NCBI GenBank assembly: GCA_934271525.1
Contig: CAKQRL010000004.1
Location: 62,001 to 126,000, forward strand
Reading direction: 5' to 3'
DNA: 64,000 bases
DNA from: an uncultured Rhodocyclaceae bacterium
GTDB taxonomy: Bacteria > Pseudomonadota > Gammaproteobacteria > Burkholderiales > Rhodocyclaceae
Shown here: piece after piece, positions 8,715-17,226 of the stretch
Position numbering within the stretch: the stretch's first letter is position 1
Layout of the letters: each line of letters opens with the position of its first letter
The notes under the pieces: generated by a model
The model's input: only the letters and a program-made list of their open reading frames with translations
Database searches by the model: none
Told to the model about the DNA's origin: nothing
Translations under genes and position numbers: made by a program

Positions 8715-9221
8715 TTAATGTTTTATTTTTTTATCCGAAAAAAATGGCAACACAACCAAAACACCAGCAACCAATGCCAAAGAAACAGAAAAAGTTACCA
8801 TCAATTTATTAAAAAAGGCGAGTAAATCAGTTAAGCGCGAAGGGTCATCGTGGTCGCCCAAAAAGTGCAACAGCGAAATAATGCTCTCGCAACCATAGCG
8901 CCCCGGAAACATAGGCAAAAGCGCTGGAAAAACAACAACTTCTACGGGAGTTTTGAGTTTTTTGGCAATCAAAGCGCCCAAAAAACCCATCAACAAACTG
9001 GTGATAAAACTAGCACCTGCAAAATTAAAAACGGGCAACACCATCACAAAAGAACGAAAAGTATGGCCAAACCCTGCCAAAAAACCGCTCCACCACAAGG
9101 CTTTGCGCGGAGCGTTTAAGGCAAAACCAAAGCCAAAGCCCGCCAAAAATGCAAAAAATAAATGTTCTAGCGTGGTTAAATAAAAAGAATTAAAAAACAC
9201 ATTCAAATGCAAAATATTCAT
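8715..9221 (-). CDS. Threonine/serine exporter family protein, small subunit (YjjB-like)
   Basis: The 168-residue integral membrane protein with about five hydrophobic segments matches the ThrE_2/DUF3815 type (YjjB): an N-terminal helix LEHLFFAFLAGFGFGF, a central PVEVVVFPALLPMFPGRYGC segment, and a C-terminal helix. Such proteins work with a YjjP/DUF1212 partner, encoded directly upstream here with 6 bp between. Family knowledge gives threonine/serine export for fused ThrE and succinate export for E. coli YjjPB; the substrate here is open. Start ATG 9221; the ribosome-binding site is poor, so coupling to the upstream gene is likely. Confidence 0.85.
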   Translation of the reverse strand: MNILHLNVFFNSFYLTTLEHLFFAFLAGFGFGFALNAPRKALWWSGFLAGFGHTFRSFVMVLPVFNFAGASFITSLLMGFLGALIAKKLKTPVEVVVFPALLPMFPGRYGCESIISLLHFLGDHDDPSRLTDLLAFFNKLMVTFSVSLALVAGVLVVLPFFSDKKIKH

Positions 9222-9227
9222 TTTTAT

Positions 9228-9989
9228 TTAAAAAGCAAAAAAACTCATCGTCATAAAAACACCAGCGGCAAGCGCGGTCATTAAAACCAACATATGCACG
9301 GCGCGCGCGATTGCCATTAAAGTATGTTCATACAAAATATCCACAAAAACATTAAATATTAAAACGCCCGGAATTAAATACAAAATACTGCCAATAATGG
9401 CAATAGATGCCGTTTGCGTAATATTAAAATATATGCCCAAATACGCCAAAAAAGAAACCAAAAAAGCGCATAAAAAATATTGAATGCGGGTATCTATTTT
9501 TTTGAATATAAAAAAATGGCGCAAACAAATGCCGCAACTTGTTGCTAAAAAAATACAAAACAATGCGCCCAAATCGCCGCCAAAAAGGCGACAAAATGCC
9601 ATATTTGCCAAACTTAAAAATAATAAATTAGCCCAAAAAGGTGGTTTGGGCAGTCGCAAGATTTGATTTAAAAAAAACTGCGCTTCATTAGAATTAAAAT
9701 GCTGTTTTTGAATATTTTCACTCAAACGATTTAATTTAACCAAAAGCGCCAAATTCACGCCAAAAGGCGTGTTGGTTTTGACTTGTGTTCGGCGATTTTC
9801 AGGGTTGTTTTCATCATAAATATTCAAAGTAATGTGGCTGATAAAAACGCTCAAATGCGCACCCAAACCCCACGTTTTGGCAATGTTGGCAACATTTTCC
9901 ACAACCCGTTCCGTGTGCGCACCATTGCACAAAAAGGCACTGGCGTAGTTGCACAAAAAATCAGCACTTTTTTTGAGCTTATTTTCCAC
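9228..9989 (-). CDS. Threonine/serine exporter family protein, large subunit (YjjP-like)
   Basis: The 253-residue protein has the DUF1212/YjjP layout: an N-terminal soluble region (about 1-115, with NGAHTERVVENVANIA near 22-37) and five hydrophobic helices to the C-terminus. With the following small subunit it should form an exporter of threonine/serine or succinate-like acids. The only plausible start is GTG at 9989, which lies inside a repeat arm. The complement reads GAGG, six bases of the arm, then GTG GAA, so sequence next to the arm supplies the ribosome-binding site and the arm supplies the start codon. Confidence 0.88.
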   Translation of the reverse strand: MENKLKKSADFLCNYASAFLCNGAHTERVVENVANIAKTWGLGAHLSVFISHITLNIYDENNPENRRTQVKTNTPFGVNLALLVKLNRLSENIQKQHFNSNEAQFFLNQILRLPKPPFWANLLFLSLANMAFCRLFGGDLGALFCIFLATSCGICLRHFFIFKKIDTRIQYFLCAFLVSFLAYLGIYFNITQTASIAIIGSILYLIPGVLIFNVFVDILYEHTLMAIARAVHMLVLMTALAAGVFMTMSFFAF

Positions 9990-9996
9990 GGTAAAC
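9985..9996. repeat. Single repeat arm supplying a GTG start
   Basis: TCCACGGTAAAC on the plus strand (GTTTACCGTGGA on the minus strand). Its GTG is the start codon of the YjjP-like gene. A T-run follows, but no second arm is present. Confidence 0.92.
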
Positions 9997-10023
9997 CTCG
10001 TTTTTTTTTGAATTTTAAAACAA

Positions 10024-10491
10024 TTATGAAAACTTTAACTGCCGCCAGATTTCATAAGTGGCAATGGCAACGCTGTTGGATAAATTTAAACTGCGTTGAT
10101 TTTCTCGCATCGGCAAGCGCAAGCGATGGTTCAAATCAAAGGTATTCAAAATATCAGCGGGAAGACCACGGGTTTCAGGGCCAAAAAGTAGCGCAACATT
10201 GGGGATTGTTGCAAAATTTTGTTCGTAAAAATCGCGCTGCGCTTTGGTTGTCATCGCAAAAATCTCGGCATTTTGCGTGTTTAAAAAATGCAAAGCATCC
10301 GTAAAGTTTGGGTGTTTTTGGACAACTGCCGCATCGTGATAATCCAGCCCGGCACGTTGCAAATGTTTGTTATCCAGCAAAAAACCAAGCGGTTCAATCA
10401 AATGCAATGCCGCACCAGTGTTGGCACATAGGCGAATTACATTGCCCGTGTTGGGCGGAATTTCGGGTTCAAATAAAACAAGATGAATCAT
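10024..10491 (-). CDS. trmL: tRNA (cytidine/uridine-34-2'-O)-methyltransferase
   Basis: TrmL 2'-O-methylates the wobble base of certain leucine tRNAs. The 155-residue protein is a minimal SPOUT methyltransferase: N-terminal IPPNTGNVIRLCANTG, then LLFGPETRGLP and the C-terminal knot LRLPMRENQRSLNLSNSVAIATYE. Length fits (E. coli 157). Its start lies 9 bp from the 3' end of the tRNA array on the same strand, so read-through from the tRNA promoter could express it. Confidence 0.96.
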   Translation of the reverse strand: MIHLVLFEPEIPPNTGNVIRLCANTGAALHLIEPLGFLLDNKHLQRAGLDYHDAAVVQKHPNFTDALHFLNTQNAEIFAMTTKAQRDFYEQNFATIPNVALLFGPETRGLPADILNTFDLNHRLRLPMRENQRSLNLSNSVAIATYEIWRQLKFS

Positions 10492-10500
10492 TTTGAAAGT

Positions 10501-10577
10501 TGGCGGAGTGGACGGGACTCGAACCCGCGACCCCCGGCGTGACAGGCCGGTATTCTAACCAACTGAACTACCACTCC
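10501..10577 (-). tRNA. tRNA-Asp (anticodon GTC)
   Basis: Minus-strand 77-nt cloverleaf: acceptor GGAGTGG/CCACTCC, discriminator G, encoded CCA, anticodon stem CCGGC/GCCGG with loop CTGTCAC (GTC), T-loop TTCGAGT. It is the last of three tRNAs transcribed from 10747 downward. Confidence 0.97.
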
Positions 10578-10582
10578 GCATT

Positions 10583-10658
10583 TGGCGTCCCCACGGGGAT
10601 TCGAACCCCGGTTACCGCCGTGAAAGGGCGATGTCCTAGGCCTCTAGACGATGGGGAC
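10583..10658 (-). tRNA. tRNA-Glu (anticodon TTC)
   Basis: Minus-strand 76-nt cloverleaf: acceptor GTCCCCA/TGGGGAC, discriminator G, encoded CCA, anticodon loop CTTTCAC (TTC), T-loop TTCGAAT. Middle member of the Ala-Glu-Asp array, 5 nt from tRNA-Asp. Confidence 0.97.
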
Positions 10659-10671
10659 CTAGCGTTTCTTT

Positions 10672-10747
<76 letters not shown>

Positions 10748-10774
10748 AAAACACTGCCATAAAAGAAAGGGCGC

Positions 10775-10803
10775 ATTTTAGGCATCAAGAACATTACTGT
10801 CAA
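10775..10803 (-). promoter_or_regulatory. Promoter of the Ala-Glu-Asp tRNA array
   Basis: On the minus strand, a -35 TTGACA (10798-10803) and -10 TAAAAT (10775-10780) are 17 bp apart. The predicted start is about 20 nt before tRNA-Ala. Confidence 0.8.
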
Positions 10804-10820
10804 CTACAATTTTGCATTTT

Positions 10821-10871
10821 TCCACGGTAAACGCATTATTTTTTTGAAAATTTTTTTGGGTTTACCGTGGA
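10821..10871. repeat. Inverted repeat pair 5, overlapping the cyclo-ligase stop
   Basis: Arms TCCACGGTAAAC (10821-10832) and GTTTACCGTGGA (10860-10871), 51 bp, T7GA4-type core. Read on the minus strand, the outer arm encodes the final Pro-Arg and TAA stop of the 5-FCL gene. Confidence 0.93.
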
Positions 10872-11416
10872 AATTTGAAAAATCCCGCCTCAGTGGCAAT
10901 GGCATTTAATTTTTGATCGTGTTTTTGCGCAAAAATAGACACCACACGATTCATTTCATAACCAATGCCAACGGCATAAAAATTATGTTCGGCTAAGGTT
11001 CTATCAAAATACCCGCCACCATAACCCAAACGAAAACCTTGGGAATCAAAGGCTAATAAAGGAATTAAAAGAATTTGCGGAATAACGCCCTTATTTGAAA
11101 GCGGCGCCAAAATGCCGCAAGCATCGCTACACAAAGCTTCATTTTGCCGCCACGGAATAAAAAAAAGCGGCGCATTTTTCGCTACAACCTTTGCCATTGC
11201 TGTTATCACGCCCTGCTCTTGCCAATGCAACACCAAAGGCAAAATATCGGGTTCATTTTGAATGGGCGTGCAAAAACCAACGGTATCGCCTTTTTTTAGT
11301 TTTAAAGAATCCCGCAAATGTTTTACAATGACGCTTGAAAATTCAGCACGCGTTGCCGCAGCCAACTGCGTGCGTTTTTGTTTCATTAGCTCGCGCAAAT
11401 TTTGTCGATTGTTCAT
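10862..11416 (-). CDS. 5-formyltetrahydrofolate cyclo-ligase
   Basis: The enzyme converts 5-formyl-THF to methenyl-THF with ATP, salvaging a folate storage form. The 184-residue form from ATG 11416 has the family features: an N-terminal Arg/Lys helix (RQNLRELMKQKRTQL), NEPDILPL, and the Gly-rich RLGYGGGYFDRTLA nucleotide-binding signature. A longer reading from 11443 adds nine residues. The start codon overlaps the start of the divergent lytic transglycosylase by 2 bp. The C-terminus (FKFPR) and stop come from a repeat arm. Confidence 0.92.
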   Translation of the reverse strand: MNNRQNLRELMKQKRTQLAAATRAEFSSVIVKHLRDSLKLKKGDTVGFCTPIQNEPDILPLVLHWQEQGVITAMAKVVAKNAPLFFIPWRQNEALCSDACGILAPLSNKGVIPQILLIPLLAFDSQGFRLGYGGGYFDRTLAEHNFYAVGIGYEMNRVVSIFAQKHDQKLNAIATEAGFFKFPR

Positions 11417-13367
11417 GAAAGTCTTTCTTTTTGTTTTTGCCATTTTATGCGTTTTTATGCCGCGCGTTTTTGCCGCCCAAGATCCCGCGCTAATGAACGC
11501 TTTTGAAGCCTTTTCTAAACAAAAAAAAGGCGATTTTTTAAACTGGCAAAAAGAAGTGCAAACCCCTGAATTAGCGCGTTATTTGGAAGAATGGCACTTG
11601 CGGCTTTTTACCCTTGATTCCAACCCGCACGACCCTGAAATTTTGGCGTTTTTAAAGCGTTATGAAAATTCGGTTGTCTCAGAACGCTTGCAGCGCGATT
11701 GGCTAAACGCTTTGGCGCGCAACAATGCGTGGATGTCGGTGTTTGTGGAATTTCCAAAAATTAATGAACCCACCGCGGAAAATCGCTGTGCTTTTGAATT
11801 AGCCAAAACACAAATGGGTGATTTTTCCTTATTAGAAAATACCAAAAAAATAAAAACCATCTGGTTTCAAAACCAAAGCCCGCAAGCCTTGTGCCAAAAA
11901 TTGATGGGGACGATTTTTCAAACGCACCAGATTTCCGCTGGTGAAGTCATTGCCAAAGCACGCCAGCAAGTGGAAGCAAGACGTTTTTCTGCCGCGCAAA
12001 AAACTTTGTTGTTTTTAAAACCTGAAAAAAAATTAGAAAAAGATTTTTTGGAAGACGATATCAAACGCGCCATTAAAGATAGCTTGCGCTTTTTGGCAAA
12101 ACTCCCCAAAAATTGGGAAAAAAACGATGTGCAACGCCATTTGGCAACGCTGGCACTCGCGCGTTATGCGGCAAAAAGCCTAGACCAAGCCTTGGTGCAG
12201 TTTTTAAAAATAGAAAAAAAGTTTAAAACCGAAGAAGCCGCTTGGGTTTGGGGGCAAATGGCAATTTATGCGGCGCGCGAGCATCAATTTGAAGCGCTCA
12301 ACTATTTTAAAACCGCACAAAAACACACCAAACTCTCACCTTATGCATTGGAATGGTATGCCCGCATTGCCTTGCGATTTCAAAAGTGGAAGTTGTTAGG
12401 TCAAATTATTCAAAAAATGCCTGACAATTTAAAAGAACAATCGGTGTGGACTTACTGGCTTGGCAGGTCTTTTGCGGCGCAAGGCAAAACCGAAGAAGCG
12501 CAACAACAATACAAAAAAATTGCCCATCATTTTCATTATTACGCCAACTTGGCACGCGAAGAATTAGGGCAAACCATCACCATTCCCAAATCTGCCGCGC
12601 CGCCAACCAAGGATGAAATGGCGTTTGTTAAACAACACGCGGGGCTAAAACGCGCCTTTTTGTTGTTTGAAAATGAAATGCGGCTAGCTGCCATTCAAGA
12701 ATGGAATTGGGCAATCAACCGCTTTAACGACCGCCAAAAGCTTGCCGCCGCTTATTTGGCAAAGGAAAACCAAGTTTGGGACCGCGCGGTCAACACCGCC
12801 ATTTTGTTAAAACGCGAACACCAATTTGAATTGCGCTTTTTGGCGCCATTTGCAGAAATTATTCGCCCAGCCGCCGAAGAACAGCAACTTGACCCCGCTT
12901 GGGTCTATGGTTTAATGCGGCAAGAGAGTCGGTTTATAACAAATGTCAAATCACATGCGGGCGCATCGGGTTTGATGCAATTAATGCCCAAAACGGCAAA
13001 ATGGGTTGCCAAAAAAATCGGTTTAAAAGATTACAAACACGCACAGGTTTATGATCACGACGTCAACATTTTGTTAGGCACAACCTACATGCGCTTGGTT
13101 TTGGATGATTTAGACAATCATCCACTTTTGGCTTCCGCCGCTTATAACGCGGGACCCAGCCGCGCCAAGCGTTGGCGGCATAATCAAATAATGGAAGGCG
13201 CCATTTATGCCGAGACCATCCCCTTTGATGAAACACGTGATTATGTGCAAAAGGTGTTGAATAATGCGGTATATTATTCAATTTTGTTTAATCAAAAATC
13301 AGATTCTTTAAAACACCGTTTGGGGGTTGTTTTTCCGCGAACGGTGCAAACAAGCGCTTTGCCTTAA
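11415..13367 (+). CDS. Soluble lytic murein transglycosylase (Slt70-like)
   Basis: A periplasmic enzyme that cleaves peptidoglycan glycan strands with formation of 1,6-anhydromuramic acid. The 650-residue protein has a signal peptide (MKVFLFVFAILCVFMPRVFA), a long helical U/L domain of Slt70 type (about 30-480), and a C-terminal SLT domain. The catalytic Glu504 is in MRQESRF, followed by GASGLMQLMPKTA and SAAYNAGPSR. An open frame continues 51 codons upstream, but the signal peptide sets the start at ATG 11415. No clear ribosome-binding site is seen. The start codon overlaps that of 5-FCL on the other strand. Confidence 0.95.
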   Translation: MKVFLFVFAILCVFMPRVFAAQDPALMNAFEAFSKQKKGDFLNWQKEVQTPELARYLEEWHLRLFTLDSNPHDPEILAFLKRYENSVVSERLQRDWLNALARNNAWMSVFVEFPKINEPTAENRCAFELAKTQMGDFSLLENTKKIKTIWFQNQSPQALCQKLMGTIFQTHQISAGEVIAKARQQVEARRFSAAQKTLLFLKPEKKLEKDFLEDDIKRAIKDSLRFLAKLPKNWEKNDVQRHLATLALARYAAKSLDQALVQFLKIEKKFKTEEAAWVWGQMAIYAAREHQFEALNYFKTAQKHTKLSPYALEWYARIALRFQKWKLLGQIIQKMPDNLKEQSVWTYWLGRSFAAQGKTEEAQQQYKKIAHHFHYYANLAREELGQTITIPKSAAPPTKDEMAFVKQHAGLKRAFLLFENEMRLAAIQEWNWAINRFNDRQKLAAAYLAKENQVWDRAVNTAILLKREHQFELRFLAPFAEIIRPAAEEQQLDPAWVYGLMRQESRFITNVKSHAGASGLMQLMPKTAKWVAKKIGLKDYKHAQVYDHDVNILLGTTYMRLVLDDLDNHPLLASAAYNAGPSRAKRWRHNQIMEGAIYAETIPFDETRDYVQKVLNNAVYYSILFNQKSDSLKHRLGVVFPRTVQTSALP

Positions 13368-13378
13368 AAGGACAAATT

Positions 13379-15991
13379 ATGCAAATTTCAAATCAACGCC
13401 AAGAAATTTTAAGACAATGCCGCACTTTGTGGCTCAAACGCTTGGTCAATATTGTGCAAGATGTCGGTATGTTGCCTATTGCCGTCAATGCCATGTCGGA
13501 TGGCGCAGGGTTATTTTTTGACAACGTTTGCAAAGAAGCCCAAGGCATTCCGGTGGAAGAAGAATCCTTTATGACCAAATCGCGCATTTTGTTGGTGAAT
13601 GAAGACGATTTGGAAGTTGGCATCCGTTTGGATAACCTAGGCAACCGCATTCAAGAAACCTCTGGCAGATTTTTGGTGGAAGTGCGGCGGCGTTTTATGA
13701 CGCTTTTTAACACCATGGATGTTACTGCCCGCGTTAATCCAGTGGATACCGAAGGGCTTGCCAAGGGTTTGAAGATGATGTTGAACGAACTGGGCAGCTC
13801 TTCCATTGATGAAAAAATGGTTATCATTGACCGCGTTGAAAAACGCTTAACAAACGGCATCTCCAACATTTACCGCGAAATTGATAAATTATTGCAAGAA
13901 GCTGGCATTCCAGCAGCTAATGTGGTTTTAACGAATGTGGTATCTGCGGCGGTCAAAAAGAAAAAACAATCGCCTTGGAGAAACGATATCACCAACATTT
14001 TGGGTGATGATGCCTTGCATGAAAAGGTAGACGAAGCCTCGGCGATGTCGCTCATTGACGGCGGTTTTATTCTGCCCGATATGGACGAAGCCACGCCCTC
14101 TGCCTTTGGCAGTTTTTCGGATAGTTTCGCTGCTTCCCGCACGCCGCCGCAGCTTTTTTCACCACCACCTGCCTCACCCTCGGTTGAAAAATTTTCTTTT
14201 GCCGCCGCCACAGGCAATGCGCAAAATGCCCCAAAAACCAGCAATCAATCTGTTGATTCGGCGCCCGCACCTGCGGATTTTCAAAAAAATAATGCGTCTA
14301 CCGTGGAAAATCAGCAAAATCAAGCTGCCCAAGCAAACGCCACGCCAATGATGGCCCCAATGGCAGACCCCGTTGTGGCTAGCGCACCGCCTGCTGGGCA
14401 ATCGCCGATTATGCAACAAATTGCACAATTGAACGCCGCGGACGATGCGAATCAACCAATAGCCAACCCCAACACCGTTGTGGAATTTGCGCCAGCCCAA
14501 CAAGCCATCCCTGATACCGGCGAACCTTTGGCTGATTTGTGGAATTTTTTGCGCCGCGAAGATGTTTATTCCCCCGACCCAAGCGTTTTAAACTTGGTGC
14601 GCGAACGCATTATGAAACGCATGAATTACCTATACGAAGGCATGGAGTTTGATGACGATGCATTGACCGCAAGCCAAATACAAATGGAAAGCGATGTCTA
14701 CAACCTGCACCAACTATTTCCCGATTTATTCGTGCCAACCCAAGAAGATGGCAACGAAGTGGATATGCCAACAGGCTTAGATTCTCGCGCCTTGGGCTTG
14801 CCCGCTGGCTCGCCGGAGGCGGCAAGTTTGGATGCGATGGATCAAATCATCTCTTCTTTAACCCGCAACCACGAAATGCCCGAACCTTTTAAAACTTTTT
14901 TGCTTTTGATTCACCCGCAGTTGGCACTTTTTGCATTGAGCGATTCAAGCATTTTCACCAACCCCAATCACCCCATGCACGTTTGCTCAAAAACCTTGGG
15001 CGCTTTGATTTTGGGCTTGCCGCCGGATACACCCGCTAATCATCCCGTTTTTGAAGGCTTATTTGAAACCTTGCGCAAACCTTTGAAAAAACTGCAAAAA
15101 CCAGTATCAGACAAAGTGATGGAAACGGTGGTCAGCAAAATTCAAGAAGCACTTTTGAGCCGAATGATTGTGCGCGAAGAAGAATTGTCGGTTGTTACCA
15201 ACGATTATCTGCCGCTTTTGCACTTATTAGAAAAACGGGAAAATGTTTTAAACAACATTGGCGAGAGCATCACCAAACATTTGTTGCCCAACATTCCCGC
15301 CGTGTTGCGTGACTTTTTTGAAGGACCATGGCAGCAACGCATGCAAAAAATGTGGTTAGAAAAAGACAGCGACAAAGCCGCATGGCATGAAGAATTCCGC
15401 TTAATCAACAACTTGCAAAAAACCTTTGCGCCTGCCAACACTGTTGAAGAACGCGAAGCTGCCACCCGCGCCATTCCGCCAATTTTGCAAGAAATGCGGC
15501 AAGTGATGGTGGAATGCGGTTTGAACGAAGTGCAACAAAAAGTGATTTTGTCGGCTTGCGTGATGCTGCAAAACACGGCTTTAAAAGGCAGAGATGCCTT
15601 ATCCGACTTCAAAACACAAGGGAGTTTGCCTGATATGCGCTTGCGGGCAGAATTGCGCATGCGGCGCGTGCATTCGGGCGATAAACGCTTAAACACCTTG
15701 TATTACACGGGCAAAAACAACACCAAAGTGCCGCTACCCAACAACTTTGTGCCGGGCGTGTGGTTGGAATTCCACGTTGACCGCGACACACCTTGTTTGG
15801 CAAGGCTTTGCGATGTGAATGAATTGAAGTTTTGGTATTTTTTGGCAAACCCCGACACCAAGCAATTTTGGGCATTGCAACCGGATGTGTTGGAACACCA
15901 ATTTGCCGAAAACCGCGCCAAAATTATCATTCCGCCTTCACCCTTTGAAGCCGCTGCCAAGCAAATTTTGCGTGAAAACGCCCAAAACTAG
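13379..15991 (+). CDS. DUF1631 family protein
   Basis: An 870-residue cytosolic protein with no signal peptide, matching the DUF1631 family common in beta- and gammaproteobacteria, whose function is unknown. A helical N-terminal region (1-220) is followed by an Ala/Pro/Asn/Gln-rich low-complexity linker (about 225-395) and a helical C-terminal half. The last 100 residues (NFVPGVWLEFHVDRDTPCLARL, then FWYFLANPDTKQFW) look beta-rich and somewhat PilZ-like, which is only a suggestion. AAGGA lies 7 nt before ATG. It follows the transglycosylase by 11 bp. A repeat arm in the linker encodes Ser307-Thr-Val-Glu-Asn311. Confidence 0.88.
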   Translation: MQISNQRQEILRQCRTLWLKRLVNIVQDVGMLPIAVNAMSDGAGLFFDNVCKEAQGIPVEEESFMTKSRILLVNEDDLEVGIRLDNLGNRIQETSGRFLVEVRRRFMTLFNTMDVTARVNPVDTEGLAKGLKMMLNELGSSSIDEKMVIIDRVEKRLTNGISNIYREIDKLLQEAGIPAANVVLTNVVSAAVKKKKQSPWRNDITNILGDDALHEKVDEASAMSLIDGGFILPDMDEATPSAFGSFSDSFAASRTPPQLFSPPPASPSVEKFSFAAATGNAQNAPKTSNQSVDSAPAPADFQKNNASTVENQQNQAAQANATPMMAPMADPVVASAPPAGQSPIMQQIAQLNAADDANQPIANPNTVVEFAPAQQAIPDTGEPLADLWNFLRREDVYSPDPSVLNLVRERIMKRMNYLYEGMEFDDDALTASQIQMESDVYNLHQLFPDLFVPTQEDGNEVDMPTGLDSRALGLPAGSPEAASLDAMDQIISSLTRNHEMPEPFKTFLLLIHPQLALFALSDSSIFTNPNHPMHVCSKTLGALILGLPPDTPANHPVFEGLFETLRKPLKKLQKPVSDKVMETVVSKIQEALLSRMIVREEELSVVTNDYLPLLHLLEKRENVLNNIGESITKHLLPNIPAVLRDFFEGPWQQRMQKMWLEKDSDKAAWHEEFRLINNLQKTFAPANTVEEREAATRAIPPILQEMRQVMVECGLNEVQQKVILSACVMLQNTALKGRDALSDFKTQGSLPDMRLRAELRMRRVHSGDKRLNTLYYTGKNNTKVPLPNNFVPGVWLEFHVDRDTPCLARLCDVNELKFWYFLANPDTKQFWALQPDVLEHQFAENRAKIIIPPSPFEAAAKQILRENAQN
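14296..14307. repeat. Single repeat arm inside the DUF1631 gene
   Basis: GTCTACCGTGGA, one mismatch to the arm consensus. It is read in frame as part of Ala-Ser-Thr-Val-Glu in the low-complexity linker. Confidence 0.7.
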
Positions 15992-15997
15992 CGTTTT

Positions 15998-16048
15998 TCC
16001 ACGGTAAACGTTGATTTTTTTTGAAAAAAATTGAATGTTTACCGTGGA
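15998..16048. repeat. Inverted repeat pair 6
   Basis: Arms TCCACGGTAAAC (15998-16009) and GTTTACCGTGGA (16037-16048), 51 bp, with a T8GA7 core. It lies between the DUF1631 stop and the end of the opposing 80-codon ORF, whose TAA stop is in the right arm. Confidence 0.93.
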
Positions 16049-16281
16049 TTTTTGCCAAACATTTTGTGCGCAATGCCTTTGGTTTTAAAAATGGCAAAAG
16101 GCAGTTTTAATAAATAGAAAAAGCCGCTTATTTTTGCTTTTTCGTAGCGCGCCAAAATCTGCGTGATTAAAAAATCTTTTTCTAGCGTGTAATTATTTTG
16201 ATAATATTTTTTTAAAACTTCAAAAACATTTTCTCTTTTTGGCGCTTTTTGGGCGAGTTTTAAATCCAAATGATTTTCCAC
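16039..16281 (-). CDS. Small hypothetical protein bracketed by two repeat pairs
   Basis: An 80-residue ORF with no family I recognise. It is rich in Lys, Tyr and Phe, with an amphipathic helix region (RENVFEVLKKYYQNN) and a hydrophobic stretch near 53-66 (FFYLLKLPFAIF). It starts at GTG in one repeat arm, with AAGG six bases upstream, and ends with Asn-Pro-Arg-TAA in another arm. Codon choice resembles neighbouring genes and it fills the gap exactly, so expression is plausible. It could also be a gene remnant. Confidence 0.5.
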   Translation of the reverse strand: MENHLDLKLAQKAPKRENVFEVLKKYYQNNYTLEKDFLITQILARYEKAKISGFFYLLKLPFAIFKTKGIAHKMFGKNPR

Positions 16282-16322
16282 GGTAAACCTTAAAAAATTT
16301 TCAAAAAAAGGTTTACCGTGGA
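16277..16322. repeat. Inverted repeat pair 7 (46 bp)
   Basis: Arms TCCACGGTAAAC (16277-16288) and GTTTACCGTGGA (16311-16322) with a shortened core. The left arm, read on the minus strand, gives the GTG start of the 80-codon ORF; the right arm lies 6 bp from the rbgA stop. Confidence 0.92.
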
Positions 16323-16327
16323 AACGT

Positions 16328-17224
16328 TTAGTTTGCCCACTCCAAAGAAATTTTGCCCAAGGCGTTACTGCGAAAATCGCTTAAAAGAATATGTGCTGAT
16401 TTTTCTAAATCTATGACGCCGCCTTTTAATTTGGCGCCACGCCTTTTGGCAATTTCCGCCAAAATTTTTAGCGCCACCGAATCGCCCCAATCACCCAAAT
16501 CGCCCGAATCCACCCAATCGCTTGAATCCAAAGCAGCCAAAAAATCAGAAGAAAAATTGTAGCGTTTGGTCAGCAATTTTGGGTAATGCCTTTGAAGAAA
16601 GTTTGCAAGAAAAAGTGCAGTCTCAAAAACATCAAAAGCATTCACGCCGATGGCATTGATAGCGGATAAGCGCAAGCCATCATTCAAATTTTCAATTTTT
16701 GGCCACATCAACCCGGGCGTGTCAAAAAGAATGAGATTTTTGGAGATATCAATGCGTTGAATGGCTTTGGTTAAAGCGGGAACATCGCCCGTTTGTGTGA
16801 TTTTTTTTTGGGCAACAGCGTTTAAAAACGTGGATTTGCCAACATTGGGAATGCCCAAAACCATAATACGCAAGGGTTTTAAAGCACTGCCGCGGTGCGG
16901 GGCAAGTTCTTGTGCGGTTTTTAAAACACGGCGAATGTCTTTTTGGTTTAAGGCGTTAATAATTAAAGCGTGCGTGTTGGCTTGCTTTTCAAAAAACGCT
17001 TGCCATTGTTGATTTTGCACAGAATCGGCAAGGTCTGATTTATTCAACAGTTTTAAGCTTGGTTTTTGGCGGGTTTTCAACAATTCCACAATCATCGGGT
17101 TTTGAGATGCCAAAGGACAACGCGCATCGAGCAATTCCAAAACCAAATCAATGTTTTTGAGCGCGGCGGCAATTTTCTTTTTTGCCGCGTGCATATGCCC
17201 GGGAAACCATTGAACGCTGGGCAT
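16328..17224 (-). CDS. rbgA: Ribosome biogenesis GTPase YlqF/RbgA
   Basis: A circularly permuted GTPase for late assembly of the 50S subunit. In the 298 residues the G4 motif NKSD (61-64) precedes the P-loop GIPNVGKST (124-132) and G3 DTPG (about 170), the diagnostic permuted order. The N-terminus MPSVQWFPGHMHAAKK is typical. The C-terminal region is family-like, with a Ser/Asp/Gly-rich insertion near 232-245 (DSSDWVDSGDLGDWGDS), which is unusual and looks like a short repeat. Confidence 0.95.
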   Translation of the reverse strand: MPSVQWFPGHMHAAKKKIAAALKNIDLVLELLDARCPLASQNPMIVELLKTRQKPSLKLLNKSDLADSVQNQQWQAFFEKQANTHALIINALNQKDIRRVLKTAQELAPHRGSALKPLRIMVLGIPNVGKSTFLNAVAQKKITQTGDVPALTKAIQRIDISKNLILFDTPGLMWPKIENLNDGLRLSAINAIGVNAFDVFETALFLANFLQRHYPKLLTKRYNFSSDFLAALDSSDWVDSGDLGDWGDSVALKILAEIAKRRGAKLKGGVIDLEKSAHILLSDFRSNALGKISLEWAN

Positions 17225-17226
17225 TC

